A stretch of DNA of 64,000 nt from Perognathus longimembris pacificus (GCF_023159225.1 NC_063167.1:19161360-19225359), one strand, 5' to 3'. Positions 18,829 through 29,674 are shown, numbered from the stretch's first letter. Notes: generated by a model not told the origin, from the sequence alone. Program-made: numbers and translations.

Positions 18829-19029
18829 GGGCTGGGAATATGGCCTAGTGGTAGAGTGCTTGCCTCATATACATGAAGCCCTGGGTTTGGTTCCTTAGCA
18901 CCACATACATAGAAAAAGCCACAAGTAGTGCTGTGGCTCAAGTGGTAAAGTGCTAGCTTTGAGAAAAAAGAAGCCAGGGACAGTGCTCAGGCCCCGAGTT
19001 TAAGCTCCAGGAGTGGCAAAAAAAAAAAT
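18829..19029 (+). mobile_element. IDL-Geo SINE
   Basis: ggggctgggaatatggcctag to ccaggagtggc. The flanks share tagttgcc (about 18817 and 19030). Confidence 0.92.
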
Positions 19030-19073
19030 AGTTGCCTTATGGAACTATCACAATGAAACTCCTTTGTATTATT

Positions 19074-19312
19074 AGTGTGAGCTACTGGTTCACACCTGTA
19101 AACCTAGTTACTTAGGAGGCTGAGATCTGAGGATTGTGGTTCAAAACCAGCCTTAGTAGGAAAGTCCATGAGATTCTTTACTTAGCTAGCCACCAAAATG
19201 TCCAAAGTGGAGCTGAGGCTCAAGTGGTAGATTGCTGGCCTTGAGCAGAAAAAGCTTAGAAACAGTGCCTAGACCCTGAGTTCAAGCCCCAAGAGTGGTA
19301 CAAACGCACAAA
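19074..19312 (+). mobile_element. B1-Geo type SINE
   Basis: ggttcacacctgtaaaccta to gcccaagagtggtac (approximately). Confidence 0.88.
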
Positions 19313-19631
19313 TAAACCCATCAAGTGACATTTAGGAAAATATGAGTTCTAAATGACTGTGACCACCTTCTTTGGAGTAGATATGTGTACTGAGGGTTCT
19401 AATTTAGGACAGAATTGGAGTGCTTGAATAAGAACCAGAGTTGCTTGAATTATCTCCAGAGAAAATCAGAATCAGATCTTGTGTTTTCAAAGATTACTCA
19501 GTTTAAGGAATGTGTGTATGTTGCAATCTATTGCTTACTGTTTCCTCCTATTCAAATATTATTCTTTCATTTGTGTGTGTGCATGTGTGCGTGAGCGTGC
19601 GCATGTGAATGCACGCATGTATATGTGCATT

Positions 19632-19852
19632 ATTCTGGGGCTAGAACTTAAGAGTCTGGGCACTGTCCCTGAGCTTTTGTGCTCAAGGCTAGTGCTTAGT
19701 CACTTGAGCACAGCTCCACTTTTGGCTTTTTTTTGCTAGTTAATTAAAGAGTCTCAATGGACTTTCCTATCCAGGCTGGCTTTGAACCACAATCCTCAGA
19801 TCTCAGCCTCCCAAACAGCTAGGATTTCAGGCATGAGCCACCCCTGTCTGGT
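19632..19852 (-). mobile_element. B1-Geo type SINE
   Basis: ctggggctagaacttaagag to gccacccctgtctgg, preceded by a (TG)n-like tract at 19575-19630. Confidence 0.88.
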
Positions 19853-20414
19853 TTACCCAAATATCTTGATGGATTACAGACCAAAGTACAATGAAATGAA
19901 TGTGTGTGGCTGTGTATGGCGAGCATTCTTCCTCATTAGTGAAGGGAACTGCGTTGAATATATCTTCAAACAATACAAAATGAAAAAAAAATTAAAAACC
20001 TCTTGTAGTCATCATTAGTAAACAAGAAGAGCAACAAAACCCCACTCCCTAGATTAAGAAAATCCTGGCAAGTCAATTCACTTTCCACAGATCGATAGTG
20101 AAGTTTTTGGTTTAGGGGACTAACAGTTGTTCCTGCTAACTTTCAGCCTCTGGAACCTCTGGTTGTTAAGTGTAATTTGAACAGCCATTTTGTAATCTTT
20201 ATTGTACTCAGAGTCCCGAGTGAGGCAAAGGTGCTTATCCTGTAGCTTGGGATGGGCTGGACAGGGAAGGGAGCGGCACACCAGAGCGGGGTCATGTGGC
20301 CCTATGTACAATGACCCTTTTCACTTCTGCCCTACATCATACTACATCAAACCAATGCTCACAGCTGAGTGTTGTGAAAGACTTAGAACTTGCTCTACCT
20401 CTATTCTTTTGTGT
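19853..20414. other. Unique intergenic DNA
   Basis: No gene or RNA recognised. Confidence 0.5.
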
Positions 20415-20605
20415 GCCAGTACAGGAGCTTGAATTCAGGGCCTCACACTCTCCCTTGGCTTTTTTGCTTAAGGCTGGGCACTAGCATTTGAGCCTCAGTT
20501 CTCCTTTTGGCTTTTTGGTGATAATTAGAGGTAAGAGTGGATTTTCTTGCCTAAGATGGCTTCCTTAGAGCTTAGGATTACAGGCATGAGCTATCTGCAC
20601 CAGCC
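20415..20605 (-). mobile_element. Old B1-Geo type SINE
   Basis: gtgccagtacaggagcttga to catgagctatctgcaccagc. Confidence 0.8.
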
Positions 20606-20619
20606 TCATCATCTATTCC

Positions 20620-20765
20620 TCTTTTTTTTTTTTCCAGTCCTGGGGCTTGAACTCAGGGTCTGAGCAGTGTCCCTGGCTTCTTTTTGCTCAAGGCTAGCAC
20701 TTAACTGCTTGAGCCACAGCTCTACTTCTGGTTTTCTGGTGGTTAAATGGAGATAAGAGTCTCAA
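20620..20765 (-). mobile_element. Geo-containing SINE, truncated
   Basis: tccagtcctggggcttgaac to taagagtctc, where it stops before the B1 half. Confidence 0.8.
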
Positions 20766-20789
20766 AAAAATAACAAACCCTAAAACAGC

Positions 20790-20975
20790 AGTGGGGATCA
20801 TAGTTCAAAGCCAGCTCAGGCAGGATAGTCTGTGAGACTCTTATCTCCAATAAACTACTCAGAAAAAGCCAGCAGTGGTGCTGTGGCTCAGTAAAGTGAG
20901 CACCAGAGAGGCTCAGGGACACAGCCTAAGCCCTGAGTTTAAGCCCCACAACCGACAAAAACAAAACAAAACCAA
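20790..20975 (+). mobile_element. B1-Geo type SINE, 5' truncated
   Basis: catagttcaaagccagctca to ttaagccccacaaccgac. Confidence 0.82.
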
Positions 20976-21131
20976 AAAAAACCCCAAGTATCTCTTAGAT
21001 AATACTAAGAACTGACTCTGAGGGAAAAGAGAGAAAAAAAGAAAAAGAAAGATAACTAAGATATGGAGGCCAGAGTGCGAACATTCAGGAATTAAGTACC
21101 AGATGTCCCAGGAATTAAGAATGGGGTACAT

Positions 21132-21255
21132 GACCAGGCATAGTGATGCAAGGCTGTAATTCCAGCCAGCATCCAGAGGCCAACGCAGGAGTGTAAACGA
21201 GTTTGAGGTTAGCCTGAGCTACATAGCAAGATCCTATCTCAAAGATAAGTAAAAT
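21132..21255 (+). mobile_element. Old B1-like SINE
   Basis: accaggcatagtgatgcaag and gcctgagctacatagcaaga. Confidence 0.75.
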
Positions 21256-21537
21256 GCAACAAAATAAATGGCAAATAGCAAGAAGATAGAATTTCAGGGA
21301 TTAAGGGCTGACAATTTTTCCAGAATAGAAAACAGCAACCTTGAGACTAAAAGCACCCAACAATAACTGTAAGTCATCAAACACAGCAAACTACCATGGG
21401 CGGTGACCTCTACAACAACAGGATCCTGAGAAGAGGTGCCAGCCTTAGCTGTGCTATGGGATTCGAGGGAGTCCACCACTCAGAGACAGTCTCAAGCAAA
21501 AAGATGGATTTATTGGGGAAGCAAAAAGCAAACTGAG

Positions 21538-21745
21538 GGGCTGGGAATATGGCCTAGTGGCAAGAGTGCTTGCCTCATATACATGAAGCCCTGTGGGTTC
21601 GATTCCCCAGCACCACATGTATAGAAAACGGCCAGAAGTGGCGCTGTGGCTCAAGTGACATAGTGCTAGCCTTGAGCAAAAAGAAGCCAGGGACAGTGCT
21701 CAGGCCCTGAGTCGAAGGCCCAGGACTGGCAAAAAACAAAACAAA
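21538..21745 (+). mobile_element. IDL-Geo SINE inside the LTR-like element
   Basis: ggggctgggaatatggcctag to cccaggactggc, followed by an ACAAAA-rich tail. It follows agcaaactga. Confidence 0.93.
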
Positions 21746-21769
21746 GACAAGCAGGAACTGTGGTCATGC

Positions 21770-21815
21770 AAGGGCTGGGAATATAGCCTAGTGGCAAGAG
21801 TGCTTGCTTTGCAAA
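21770..21815 (+). mobile_element. IDL 5' fragment
   Basis: agggctgggaatatagcctagt to agtgcttgctt, the first 45 bases of an IDL monomer with no right half. Confidence 0.75.
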
Positions 21816-21956
21816 AAGTGACCAGGGCCAGGGACACAGCACAGACATGGGAGTGACAGTGAAAAGCAGGATGACAGGCCAGGGACGCAGTGCAGACTAG
21901 GGAGCTGACACTGTGACCCCGAGAAGTCCTCAAACTGGGGTTTATAAAGGTAAAAG

Positions 21957-22068
21957 CATAGCACAGATGTAGGGGCTTGATGCAGGGGGTAGAGCAAGCA
22001 ACAAATAAGCAAGCATGGCACAGATGTAGGAGGTTGACGCAGGGGGTAGAGCAAGCAACAAACAAGTT
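21957..22068 (+). repeat. Tandem repeat, about 60-bp period, two units
   Basis: The string gcagggggtagagcaagcaa and flanking gcacagatgtaggrg occur twice. In the minus-oriented LTR they lie upstream of the TATA box. Confidence 0.85.
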
Positions 22069-22445
22069 AAGCAAGCCACTTACAGAAGCAGAATTTTGGG
22101 GTCAGGTTGACCTAATCTACTTCCCCCAACAGCTACAGCACCCATCTCTACTAGGAAATGAAATCTGTGTATGTCATCTGCAGTTAGAACTGTCTTTAAA
22201 TGAATCTAAGCAAACTTAAATGTTGAGTTTCTGAAAAGCCCAGTAGCTTGGATGTCAGGAGATAAGGCTTGGTTGAGTAGTTATTTGAGTTACCACATAG
22301 GATGGGAATAAATGCAGAGATCAGCTCCTGGCTACCAGGCACTCGTGGCAGGCCTCGTGTGTAATAAGCAGTAGCTGATGAAACCTCACAGCAATTCTGG
22401 AAGGCTAGGTTGACATTATTCCTATTTCACAAAGAATTGAAGTCT

Positions 22446-22660
22446 GAGCTGGGCACTGGTGGTTCATGCCTATACTCCTAATAACTCAGTAATCTGAGAA
22501 CCTTGAAGACAGTTCAGGAAGAAGAGTTTGCATGACTCCATCTCCAAAACAACTGAGAAATAGCTAGCCTGGAGGCGTGGCTCAAGTGGTAGAATGCCAG
22601 CCATGAGCAAGAAAATCAAGCAAGTACTATGCTCTGAGTTAAGCTCCCATACCAAAAAAG
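22446..22660 (+). mobile_element. Old B1-Geo type SINE
   Basis: ctgggcactggtggttcatg to ctcccataccaaaaaag. Confidence 0.75.
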
Positions 22661-22670
22661 AAAAAAAGAA

Positions 22671-22880
22671 AAGCCTGTATTCCTAGATACTTAGAAGTGG
22701 GGACCTGAAGGATTGAGGTTTGAAACCAGCCTGGTCAGAAGAGTTTGCTGGACATCATCTCCAAAATAACCAGCAAAAGCAAGACTGGAGGTGTGGCTCA
22801 AGGGGTAGCTTGTCAGCTGAGCAAATGTTAAGGCGCTAAGTTCAAACTCCCGTACCACAAAAAAAAAGAAGGAAGGAAGA
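22671..22880 (+). mobile_element. Old B1-Geo type SINE
   Basis: agcctgtattcctagatact to ttcaaactcccgtaccac with A/G-rich tail. Confidence 0.75.
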
Positions 22881-23021
22881 AAAGGAAAGATCACACAGGA
22901 CAAGAAGGCAGGATAGAAGGTGGCCTAGGGGAATAGGAAAAGCAGAAAGGAGCAGGAAAGGAGTATGCCCTTGAGGAAAGAGTCCCATGGAGAGAGGATG
23001 GGTAGCTGGCCTCTTTTGGGC

Positions 23022-23204
23022 TTTATTTTTCCTGGCAGTCCTGGAGCTTTAAACTCAGAACTGGGTGCTCTCCTGGCTCTTGTGCTCAAGGAGGTAAGAG
23101 TCTCACCGAATTTCTTGCTCAGTCTAGCTTTGAACTTCAGTCTCCAGATCTTAGTTTCCCGAGTTTTCCGAGAATTACAGGTGTGAACCACCAGAACTCA
23201 GCGT
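23022..23204 (-). mobile_element. Old B1-Geo type SINE
   Basis: ggcagtcctggagctttaaa to gtgaaccaccagaactcag. Confidence 0.78.
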
Positions 23205-23405
23205 TTAGTTTTAATCCCAGACAAGTAACCTGCCTGCCTGTCTCCACTTCTGCACCTGTTCAATAAAGATGTAATAGGACCTACCCTGAGGATTAAATGA
23301 GATAATACAGCAAAAGCACTTATACTATGTCTGATACTTAATTCTCAAGTGTTAGTAGTAATTAGTAGTAACTATATAAAGAAGACCACTCTCTTTCTCT
23401 GTGTG

Positions 23406-23628
23406 TTTTGCTGGTACTGAGAGGCTTAAACTCAAGGCCTGGGCATTGTCCCTTAGCTTTTTGGCTCAAAGTTCATGAGCCACATTTCTACTTCCTGCTT
23501 TTTGATGGTTATTTGGAAATAAGAGTCTTACAGACTTTCCTGTCCAGGCTGGCTTCAAACTTCAATCCTTGGCCTCCCGAGTTGCTAAGATTATAGATTA
23601 AAGGCATAAGTTATCAGTGCCAGGATTG
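23406..23628 (-). mobile_element. Old B1-Geo type SINE
   Basis: ctggtactgagaggcttaaa to cataagttatcagtgccagg. Confidence 0.8.
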
Positions 23629-23654
23629 GTACAGGTTTAAGCTTGAAAAAAAAA

Positions 23655-24110
23655 ATCCAAGCTGGGCACCAGTGGCTCATACCTATAATCCTAGCTCCTC
23701 AGAAGACTGGGGTTGTGGTTCAAAGCCAGCCAAGTCAGGAAAATACCCGAGACTCTTTTTTTTTTTTTTTGGCCAGTCCTGGGGCTTGGACTAAGGGCCT
23801 GAGCACTGTCCCTGACTTCTTTTTGCTCAAGGCTAGCACACTGCCACTTGAGCCACAGCGCCACTTCTGGCCGCTTTCTGTATATGTGGTGCTGGGGAAT
23901 TGAACCCAGGGCCTCATGTATACGAGGCAAGCACTCTTGCCACTAGGCCATATCCCCAGCCCCGAGACTCTTATCTCCAATTAACCACCAGAAACCGAAA
24001 ATGGAGCTGTGGTTCAAAGTGATAGAATGCTAGCCTTAAGCAAAAGAGCTCAGGGACAGTGCCTAGGCTCTGAGTTCAAGTTTCAGGACTGACAAAAAAT
24101 TAATAATAAT
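23655..24110 (+). mobile_element. B1-Geo type SINE, split by an IDL-Geo
   Basis: The B1 half is 23657-23756 and the Geo half resumes at about 23963 with gagactcttatctccaatt. The bases ccgagactctt occur on both sides of the insert. Confidence 0.9.
23757..23962 (-). mobile_element. IDL-Geo SINE nested in a B1-Geo SINE
   Basis: Near-consensus dimer in reverse, ttggccagtcctggggcttg to gccatatccccagcc. Confidence 0.94.
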
Positions 24111-24623
24111 CCACGGGCAAAATGAAAAACAAAGTTCCTTCTATATCACTAGGTGTCACAATAGGTCAGGTTCTAGATAGTTTCTATTTGGTGCTCTCAG
24201 CAATGAAAACCAAGTTGCTCACGTGGACTAGCACAGGCCAGTTTGCATGGGTCTAAGTCAGCACGGCATGTGAAAGCAACAGTAACCACACGTGGATGCC
24301 AGGGGAGTGGAAGGGCCCAGCACTGCACCTGTGGGAGGCACACTGACAACAGGTCAGGTGACCCAGCGTGAATCCAGAAAAGCATTAGATAAGGAATGCT
24401 TCCACAGTCCTTACTGCTATGCACTGATAGGATACCACATAGAGTCCTCCAAGAGGGAAATGTCGAGACGAGCCTCCGAGATTCCAAAATCATCTCCTGG
24501 GGATGAAATGCTCAAAGTGGTAATACATTCTTTGAATACAGGAAATATTTTGGAAACACTGCATAACTCTCAAAATTTATGGCTCTGACAGGAAAGTGTG
24601 CAGTTATACATCAAGAATTCCTT
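24111..24623. other. Unique intergenic DNA
   Basis: No gene recognised. Short open frames here show no family resemblance. Confidence 0.5.
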
Positions 24624-24862
24624 CCAGCCAGGCACCGATGGCTCATGCCTGTATCCTAGTTACTCAGGAGGCTGAGATCTGGCGATCACGATTCAAAACC
24701 AGTCCAGGCAGGAAAGTCTGAGACTCTCATCTGCATTTAACCACCAGAAAACCATTAGTGGTGCTGTGGCTCAAGTGGTAGAGTGCTAGCCTTGAGCTGA
24801 AGAACTCAGGGACAGCACCCACGCCAAGGTCAAACCCCAGGACTGAACAACAACAACAAAAA
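24624..24862 (+). mobile_element. B1-Geo type SINE
   Basis: agccaggcaccgatggctca to ccccaggactgaac. The flanks repeat aattccttcc. Confidence 0.9.
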
Positions 24863-24867
24863 TTCCT

Positions 24868-25103
24868 TCCATCTGGGTGCCTGTGGCTCACACCTGTAAT
24901 CCTAGTTAATCAGAAGAAGGCTGAGGTGTGCAAAGCTACCCTGGGCAGGAAAATCTGTGAGATTCTTTTCTCCAATTAGCCACCAGAAAACCAAAAGTGG
25001 AGCTGTGGCTCAAAGTGATAGAGTGCTAGCCTTGAGCAAAAGAGCTCAGAGACAAAACCCAGACCCTGAGTTCAAGCCCCATGACTGACAAAAGAAAAAA
25101 AAA
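24868..25103 (+). mobile_element. B1-Geo type SINE
   Basis: ctgggtgcctgtggctcaca to ccccatgactgac. It is followed by a third aattccttcc, so the two SINEs were added in series at one site. Confidence 0.9.
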
Positions 25104-25109
25104 TTCCTT

Positions 25110-25345
25110 CCATAGCCATGTGCTAAGATCTGAGGATCAAGGTTCAAAGCCAGCCCAGGCAGGAAAGTCTGTAAGACATTTATTTCTAATTAACAGCCAG
25201 AAAATGGGAAGTAGCTTGTGGCTCAAAGTAGTAGAGCACTAGCCATAAACAGAAGAGCTCAGGGACAGTGCCCAGGATCCGTGTTTCAAGCTCCATGACC
25301 AACCAAAAAAAAAAAAAAAAAAAAGAAAGAAAGAAAGAAAGAAAA
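25110..25345 (+). mobile_element. B1-Geo type SINE, shortened B1 half
   Basis: gctaagatctgaggatcaag to gctccatgaccaacc with a GAAA tail. Confidence 0.85.
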
Positions 25346-25487
25346 GAATTCCAACCTGGGCTGTAAGGGTGGCTCATTGGTGAAGGTTGAGCCCTAGTTT
25401 GTGAGGAAATAAATAAATCAGCAGTTAAAAAAAATTACTTTTGGACAACTCATCAGATAGTACATTGTTTTATTTAAGAAAAACTTT

Positions 25488-25700
25488 CTGGGGCTGGGGA
25501 TGTGGCCTAGTGGCAAGAGCGCTTGCCTCGTATATGTGAAGCCCTCGGTTCGATTCCCCAGCACCACATATACAGAAAATGGCCAGAAGTGGCGCTGCGG
25601 CTCAAGTGGCAGAGTGCTAGCCTTGAGCAAAAAGAAGCCAGGGACAGTGCTCAGGCCCTGAGTCCAAGGCCCAGGACTGGCAAAAAAAAAAAAAAAAGAA
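25488..25700 (+). mobile_element. IDL-Geo SINE
   Basis: ggggctggggatgtggcctag to cccaggactggc plus A tail. The flanks repeat agaaaaactttc. Confidence 0.95.
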
Positions 25701-25708
25701 GAAAAACT

Positions 25709-25962
25709 TTCCAAGCTGGGTGCCAGTAGCTCATGCCTGTAATCTTGGTGCTAGGGAGGCTGAGATCTGAGGATCATGGTTTGAAGCCAACCTGGGCAGG
25801 AAAGTCCATGAGACTCTGATCTCCAATAAATCACCAAAAAGCCAGAAATGGGGTGTGGCTCAAATGGCAAAGGGCCATCCTTGAGCCAAAAGAAACTCAG
25901 AGAGAATACTTAGGCCCTGGATTCAAGCCCCAGTACTGGCACAAAACAACAACAACAAAGAA
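25709..25962 (+). mobile_element. B1-Geo type SINE
   Basis: aagctgggtgccagtagctc to gccccagtactggcac. Confidence 0.9.
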
Positions 25963-25989
25963 TTTCTCATTAAATGCCCACAACAAAAA

Positions 25990-26150
25990 TGGTAAATGTG
26001 CAATCAGAAGGCTGAAACAAGTGAATCATCACAAGTTCAAGGTCAACCCGGGCTAAGCAGTATGACCTTGTCTGAAAAAAATAACATAATTTGCAAGGCA
26101 CTGGTAGCTCACAAATATAATCCTAGTTGAAACTTAAACCAGCCAGGGAA
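25990..26150 (+). mobile_element. B1-like fragments
   Basis: cacaagttcaaggtcaaccc and ggtagctcacaaatataatc are two short B1-type pieces. Confidence 0.55.
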
Positions 26151-26353
26151 CAGCCAAGAAAAAACAATCACCTAATTTTACTGAGTTCCCTCCAGAAGTC
26201 AGGAGATAGTGAATGAGATGTCCATGGCTTGGGAGGGCGGGGGAGAGAGCTGGAATGCAGAGAATTGCTGCAAACCTATTTTGGAAGACCTTTCTTTCAT
26301 CCACTACAAACACTGGCTTTTCTTTCCTTTTTTTCTCCTTTTCTTTCTTTTTT

Positions 26354-26438
26354 GTTTATGTGGTACTAAGAAATCAAACCCAGGGCCTCATGCATGCTAG
26401 GCAAGCACTCTACCACTAAGCCACATTCCCAGCCCCCC
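26354..26438 (-). mobile_element. ID-like monomer
   Basis: tgtggtactaagaaatcaaa to ccacattcccagcccc, with no Geo half. Confidence 0.8.
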
Positions 26439-26439
26439 A

Positions 26440-27105
26440 ACAAATCCTTTTCTATCTCAGTTCCCATATAACTCTAGGTCTAGATGAGAGAGAACATGTA
26501 ACATTTGTCTTTCTCAGTCTGGCCTATTTCACTTCACAAGATGGGTTCCACTTCTACCCAATTCTCTGCAAACATGATTTCTTTCTTATAAAGCCTGACC
26601 TTTCAACTGGCCTATGGACAAAGCCACCACCAAGACTGATGGAGCAGACAGAGGCAGTCACACCCCAGCCCAGCCAGAAGCTGCAGCCTGGGACCATCTT
26701 AGACATGAAGCAATAAGCAGCCTCATGGTATGAATGTGTAGAGTGGGCTTTTTGTTCTGCGCATGGTAATGAGGCCTGCAAACTTCACAGATGGGTTCCT
26801 GGATCTGGATCCACAGGTAAAATGCATTTGCTAGGTCACACTGTTGCAGTTATGTGTGAGCACAGGTGGCTGAGAGGAGAGGAACTCCTGGGAGGCCCAG
26901 GGGAGAGGGGATCTTGATTGTAATAAGCTTGGCTTTATGAGCGAGAGAGTAAACATTGTAAAGGGAGGATAATGTTCTTATCAACAGTGAAATGGTACTA
27001 AAGGCACCTGGCCCAGCAGGATCCCTGTGTATCTTTGTAGAAGGCAGGTAATGCCAAAGTTCTGTGGTCATTGTTGTATTGAATTGCTTCTAATTCCTGC
27101 AAGGT
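26440..27105. other. Unique intergenic DNA
   Basis: No gene recognised. Confidence 0.5.
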
Positions 27106-27194
27106 GATCTCTCTCCCTCTCTCTCTCTTCTCCCTCTCTCTCTGTCTCTCAAGTCTCCCTCCCTCCTTCTCTTTTTTTTTCTCTCTCTCTTTGG
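27106..27194 (+). repeat. (CT)n-rich pyrimidine tract
   Basis: ctctctccctctctctctct and related units. Confidence 0.93.
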
Positions 27195-27269
27195 TGCCGC
27201 CAGTTCTGGGCTCAAACTTAGGGCTTTAAACACTAGCACCTGACTAATTAAAACCATTTTAAAAAGAAC

Positions 27270-27745
27270 CACTCTGGCAGGCACCAAAGGTTCACACACT
27301 TGTAATCGTAGCTACTCTGGGGGCTGTGATGTGAGAATCTCAGTTCTAAGCTAACCCAGGAAGAGCAGACAAATCTAAGAGACTTTTTTTTTTTTTTTTG
27401 CCAGTCTTGGGCCTTGAACTCAGGGCCTGAGCACTGTCCTTGGCTTCTTTTTGCTCAAGACTAGCACTCTACCTCTTGAGCCACAGTGCCACTTCTGGCC
27501 TTTGCTATATATGTGATGCTGAGGAATCGAACCCAGGGCTTCACGTGTATGAGGTAAGCACTCTTGCCACTAGGCCATATCCCAGCCCAAATCTAAGAGA
27601 CTCTTATCTCCACTGAACCACAAGAAGCTGCAAGTGGCTGGGAACTGGTAGCTCACGCCTGTGATCCTAGCTACTCAGAAGGCTGAGATCTGAGGATCAT
27701 GGCTCAAAGCCAGCCTGGGCAGTCCATGAGACTCTCCACAGGACA
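27270..27745 (+). mobile_element. B1-Geo type SINE(s), split by an IDL-Geo
   Basis: A B1 half at 27280-27384 resumes at 27603 with cttatctccactgaaccac. From 27635 a second B1 copy follows (gaactggtagctcacgcctg). Confidence 0.85.
27385..27587 (-). mobile_element. IDL-Geo SINE with 15-bp target duplication
   Basis: Flanks caaatctaagagact at 27370-27384 and 27588-27602 are identical. Confidence 0.96.
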
Positions 27746-28162
27746 GAATACAAAAAGAAGATAGGACTGGGATTCTAGCCCTCCGAGGGTTCCTCTCAGG
27801 ACAAGGGCAGAGCCCACAAGAACCAAGTGCTTCCAAAGAAGTGACGTTAGGCAGGCAGGGTTTGGGATTTAGGGGTTGATGACTTGGTCAGACACCTATG
27901 GTGGAAACACCATAACTTTCTGTATATCCCAAAATAAATTGCTTTCTTTTCTAGGCCTGTTTTCTACACTGCAAAATTGAGTTAGTATTAGTAGCAACCT
28001 CACAGGATTCAGGAGATGAACACATCTCCTGAGCACATCTGCCAAGAGTTATTTCATTCCCAAGACATATATTCCCAAATCAAACTACATATATATGCAT
28101 ATATGCATGTATATATGCTCATATAATTATTATGGCCAGGAGAAATTAGCTTCAGGCACAGC
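27746..28162. other. Unique intergenic DNA
   Basis: No gene recognised. It includes an alternating atatatgcatatatgcatgt tract at about 28089-28125. Confidence 0.55.
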
Positions 28163-28178
28163 TGGATCTAGGAGCTTT

Positions 28179-28405
28179 TTTTTTTTATTTTTTTTTTTAT
28201 TTTTTTTTTTTTGGCCAGTCCTGGGGCTTGGACTCAGGGCCTGAGCACTGTCCCTGGCTTCTTTTTGCTCAAGGCTAGCACTCTGCCACTTGAGCCACAG
28301 CGCCGCTTCTGGCCGTTTTCTGTATATGTGGTGCTGGGGAATCGAACCTAGGGCCTCGTGTATCCGAGGCAGGCACTCTTGCCACTAGGCTATATCCCCA
28401 GCCCC
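28179..28405 (-). mobile_element. IDL-Geo SINE with 16-bp target duplication
   Basis: Flanks tggatctaggagcttt at 28163-28178 and 28406-28421 are identical. The body is close to the family consensus. Confidence 0.97.
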
Positions 28406-28559
28406 TGGATCTAGGAGCTTTAATGGTGTCCTTGGAAGCAAATTTTGAGACTCTGCTTTCTTTTGCTCTGTCTCCATTTTCAAACAAGCCGTGCAAAATA
28501 TTTTCACCACAGCTAATGCCCTACCTACAACAAAACTCTGTGTATGTGTGTGTGTGGGG

Positions 28560-28742
28560 GGGTGTCCTGGGACTTGAACTCAGGTCCTGGGCACTGTCCC
28601 TGAGTTTTTGTGCTCAAGGCTAGTGCTCTACTACTTGAGCTCAGCTCCACTTTTGGAGAGTCCCAGGGTTTCCTGCCCCAGCTGGCTTCAAACAGTGATC
28701 CTCAAATCTCAGCCCACGGAGTAGCTAGGGTTATAGGCTCCA
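28560..28742 (-). mobile_element. B1-Geo type SINE
   Basis: gtcctgggacttgaactcag to agtagctagggttatagg. Confidence 0.88.
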
Positions 28743-28854
28743 AAGCATCTTTCCTTTTTTTCCCTCTGCCGCTTTCCCTCACTCCTAGTCTCACACAATG
28801 GTTGTTCTTAAATGCCTCTTGGAGGAATCTTAGAGGATTCCTCTGCTGAAAACT

Positions 28855-29052
28855 TTTTTTTTTTCCAATCCTGAGCCTTGGACTCAGGGCCTGAGCACTG
28901 TCCCTGGCTTCTTTTTGCTCAAGGCTAGCACTTTACCTCTTGAGCCACAGCACCACTTCTGGCCGTTTTCTGTATATGTGGTGCCGGAGAATTGAACCCA
29001 GGGCTTCATGTATAGGAGGCAAGCACTCTTGCCACTAGGCCATATCCCCATC
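28855..29052 (-). mobile_element. IDL-Geo SINE
   Basis: tccaatcctgagccttggac to gccatatccccat. The flanks gaaaactttt / gaaaactttt suggest the target duplication. Confidence 0.93.
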
Positions 29053-29339
29053 TGCAGAAAACTTTTGACTGGCGTCTCACTGCAAGATCCAAGGCCTAGC
29101 AGGCCCTAAGATGTGCCTCAGAACGGATTCCGGGCTCCTGTCCTCATCTTCCACTTTCTCCTCCACTCTGCCTCGGTTTTCTTCCTGATTTTCCACACGT
29201 GGGAAGCGGGGGGGCGGGTGGTAAACGTCCCTCCTGCAAGTTAGCCTTAACCTCATCCCTGTAAGCAGCCACACTCTCACAAGTCTGAGTCTAGCAGGAA
29301 GAACAGCCCTCTTACCCAATAGTTCCGCCACAAATCCAA

Positions 29340-29520
29340 GGCTGACTCTCTCCGGTCCAGATTGGCGGGACAACCCCCGCCGTCAATCACACTGTTGCTA
29401 AGGGCTGCTTCGTTCTGATTGGTTGAGCTCGAGAGTCACGTGCTCCAGAGCTGCTGGAAGTGCGAGCTACGGGGGGCGGGGTGGGGGAGGGGCGGGGTAG
29501 GGGAGGAGGGGGGGGAGACA
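29340..29520. promoter_or_regulatory. CpG-rich promoter-like block 1
   Basis: This repeat-free block has two inverted CCAAT boxes (attgg at 29361-29365 and 29418-29422), a tcacgtg E-box (29436-29442) and GC boxes (ggggcgggg near 29474-29500). The combination is typical of a TATA-less, possibly two-way promoter. No recognised protein exon follows on either side, so a non-coding RNA or a lost promoter are both possible. Confidence 0.5.
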
Positions 29521-29654
29521 AATCTAGAAAGGCTGGGGGTTCTCTTGTTACTAGAAAGGGCGAAGTCATGCTGGCAGTGAGAATAACAAATGTGCGATTG
29601 CAGTGTTTGCGCACCAGCTGACAGATAGGAAGTTTTAAAAAGAAAAAAGAAGGC

Positions 29655-29674
29655 GGGGGGGGGGGGGGGGGGGG
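29655..29674 (+). repeat. (G)20 homopolymer
   Basis: Twenty consecutive G. Runs of this kind are prone to assembly error and can form a G-quadruplex. Confidence 0.95.

Larger units (their letters stand above)
21425..22131 (-). mobile_element. Probable LTR, minus orientation, interrupted by SINEs
   Basis: Reading the minus strand from 22131, the sequence starts tgttgggggaagtag. A TATA box (tttataaa, about 21942-21949) and AATAAA (about 21508-21513) follow, and a possible end lies near 21425. Just upstream of the TATA box are direct repeats at 21957-22068. This U3-enhancer-repeat, TATA, polyadenylation order is that of a retroviral LTR. Two SINEs sit inside. The far end and target duplication could not be fixed. 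Confidence 0.55.

Noticed and set aside
29077..29373. 98-residue minus-strand frame next to promoter-like block 1
   Set aside because: Its start is TTG, not ATG, and no protein family is recognised. It may be part of a non-coding transcript at most.
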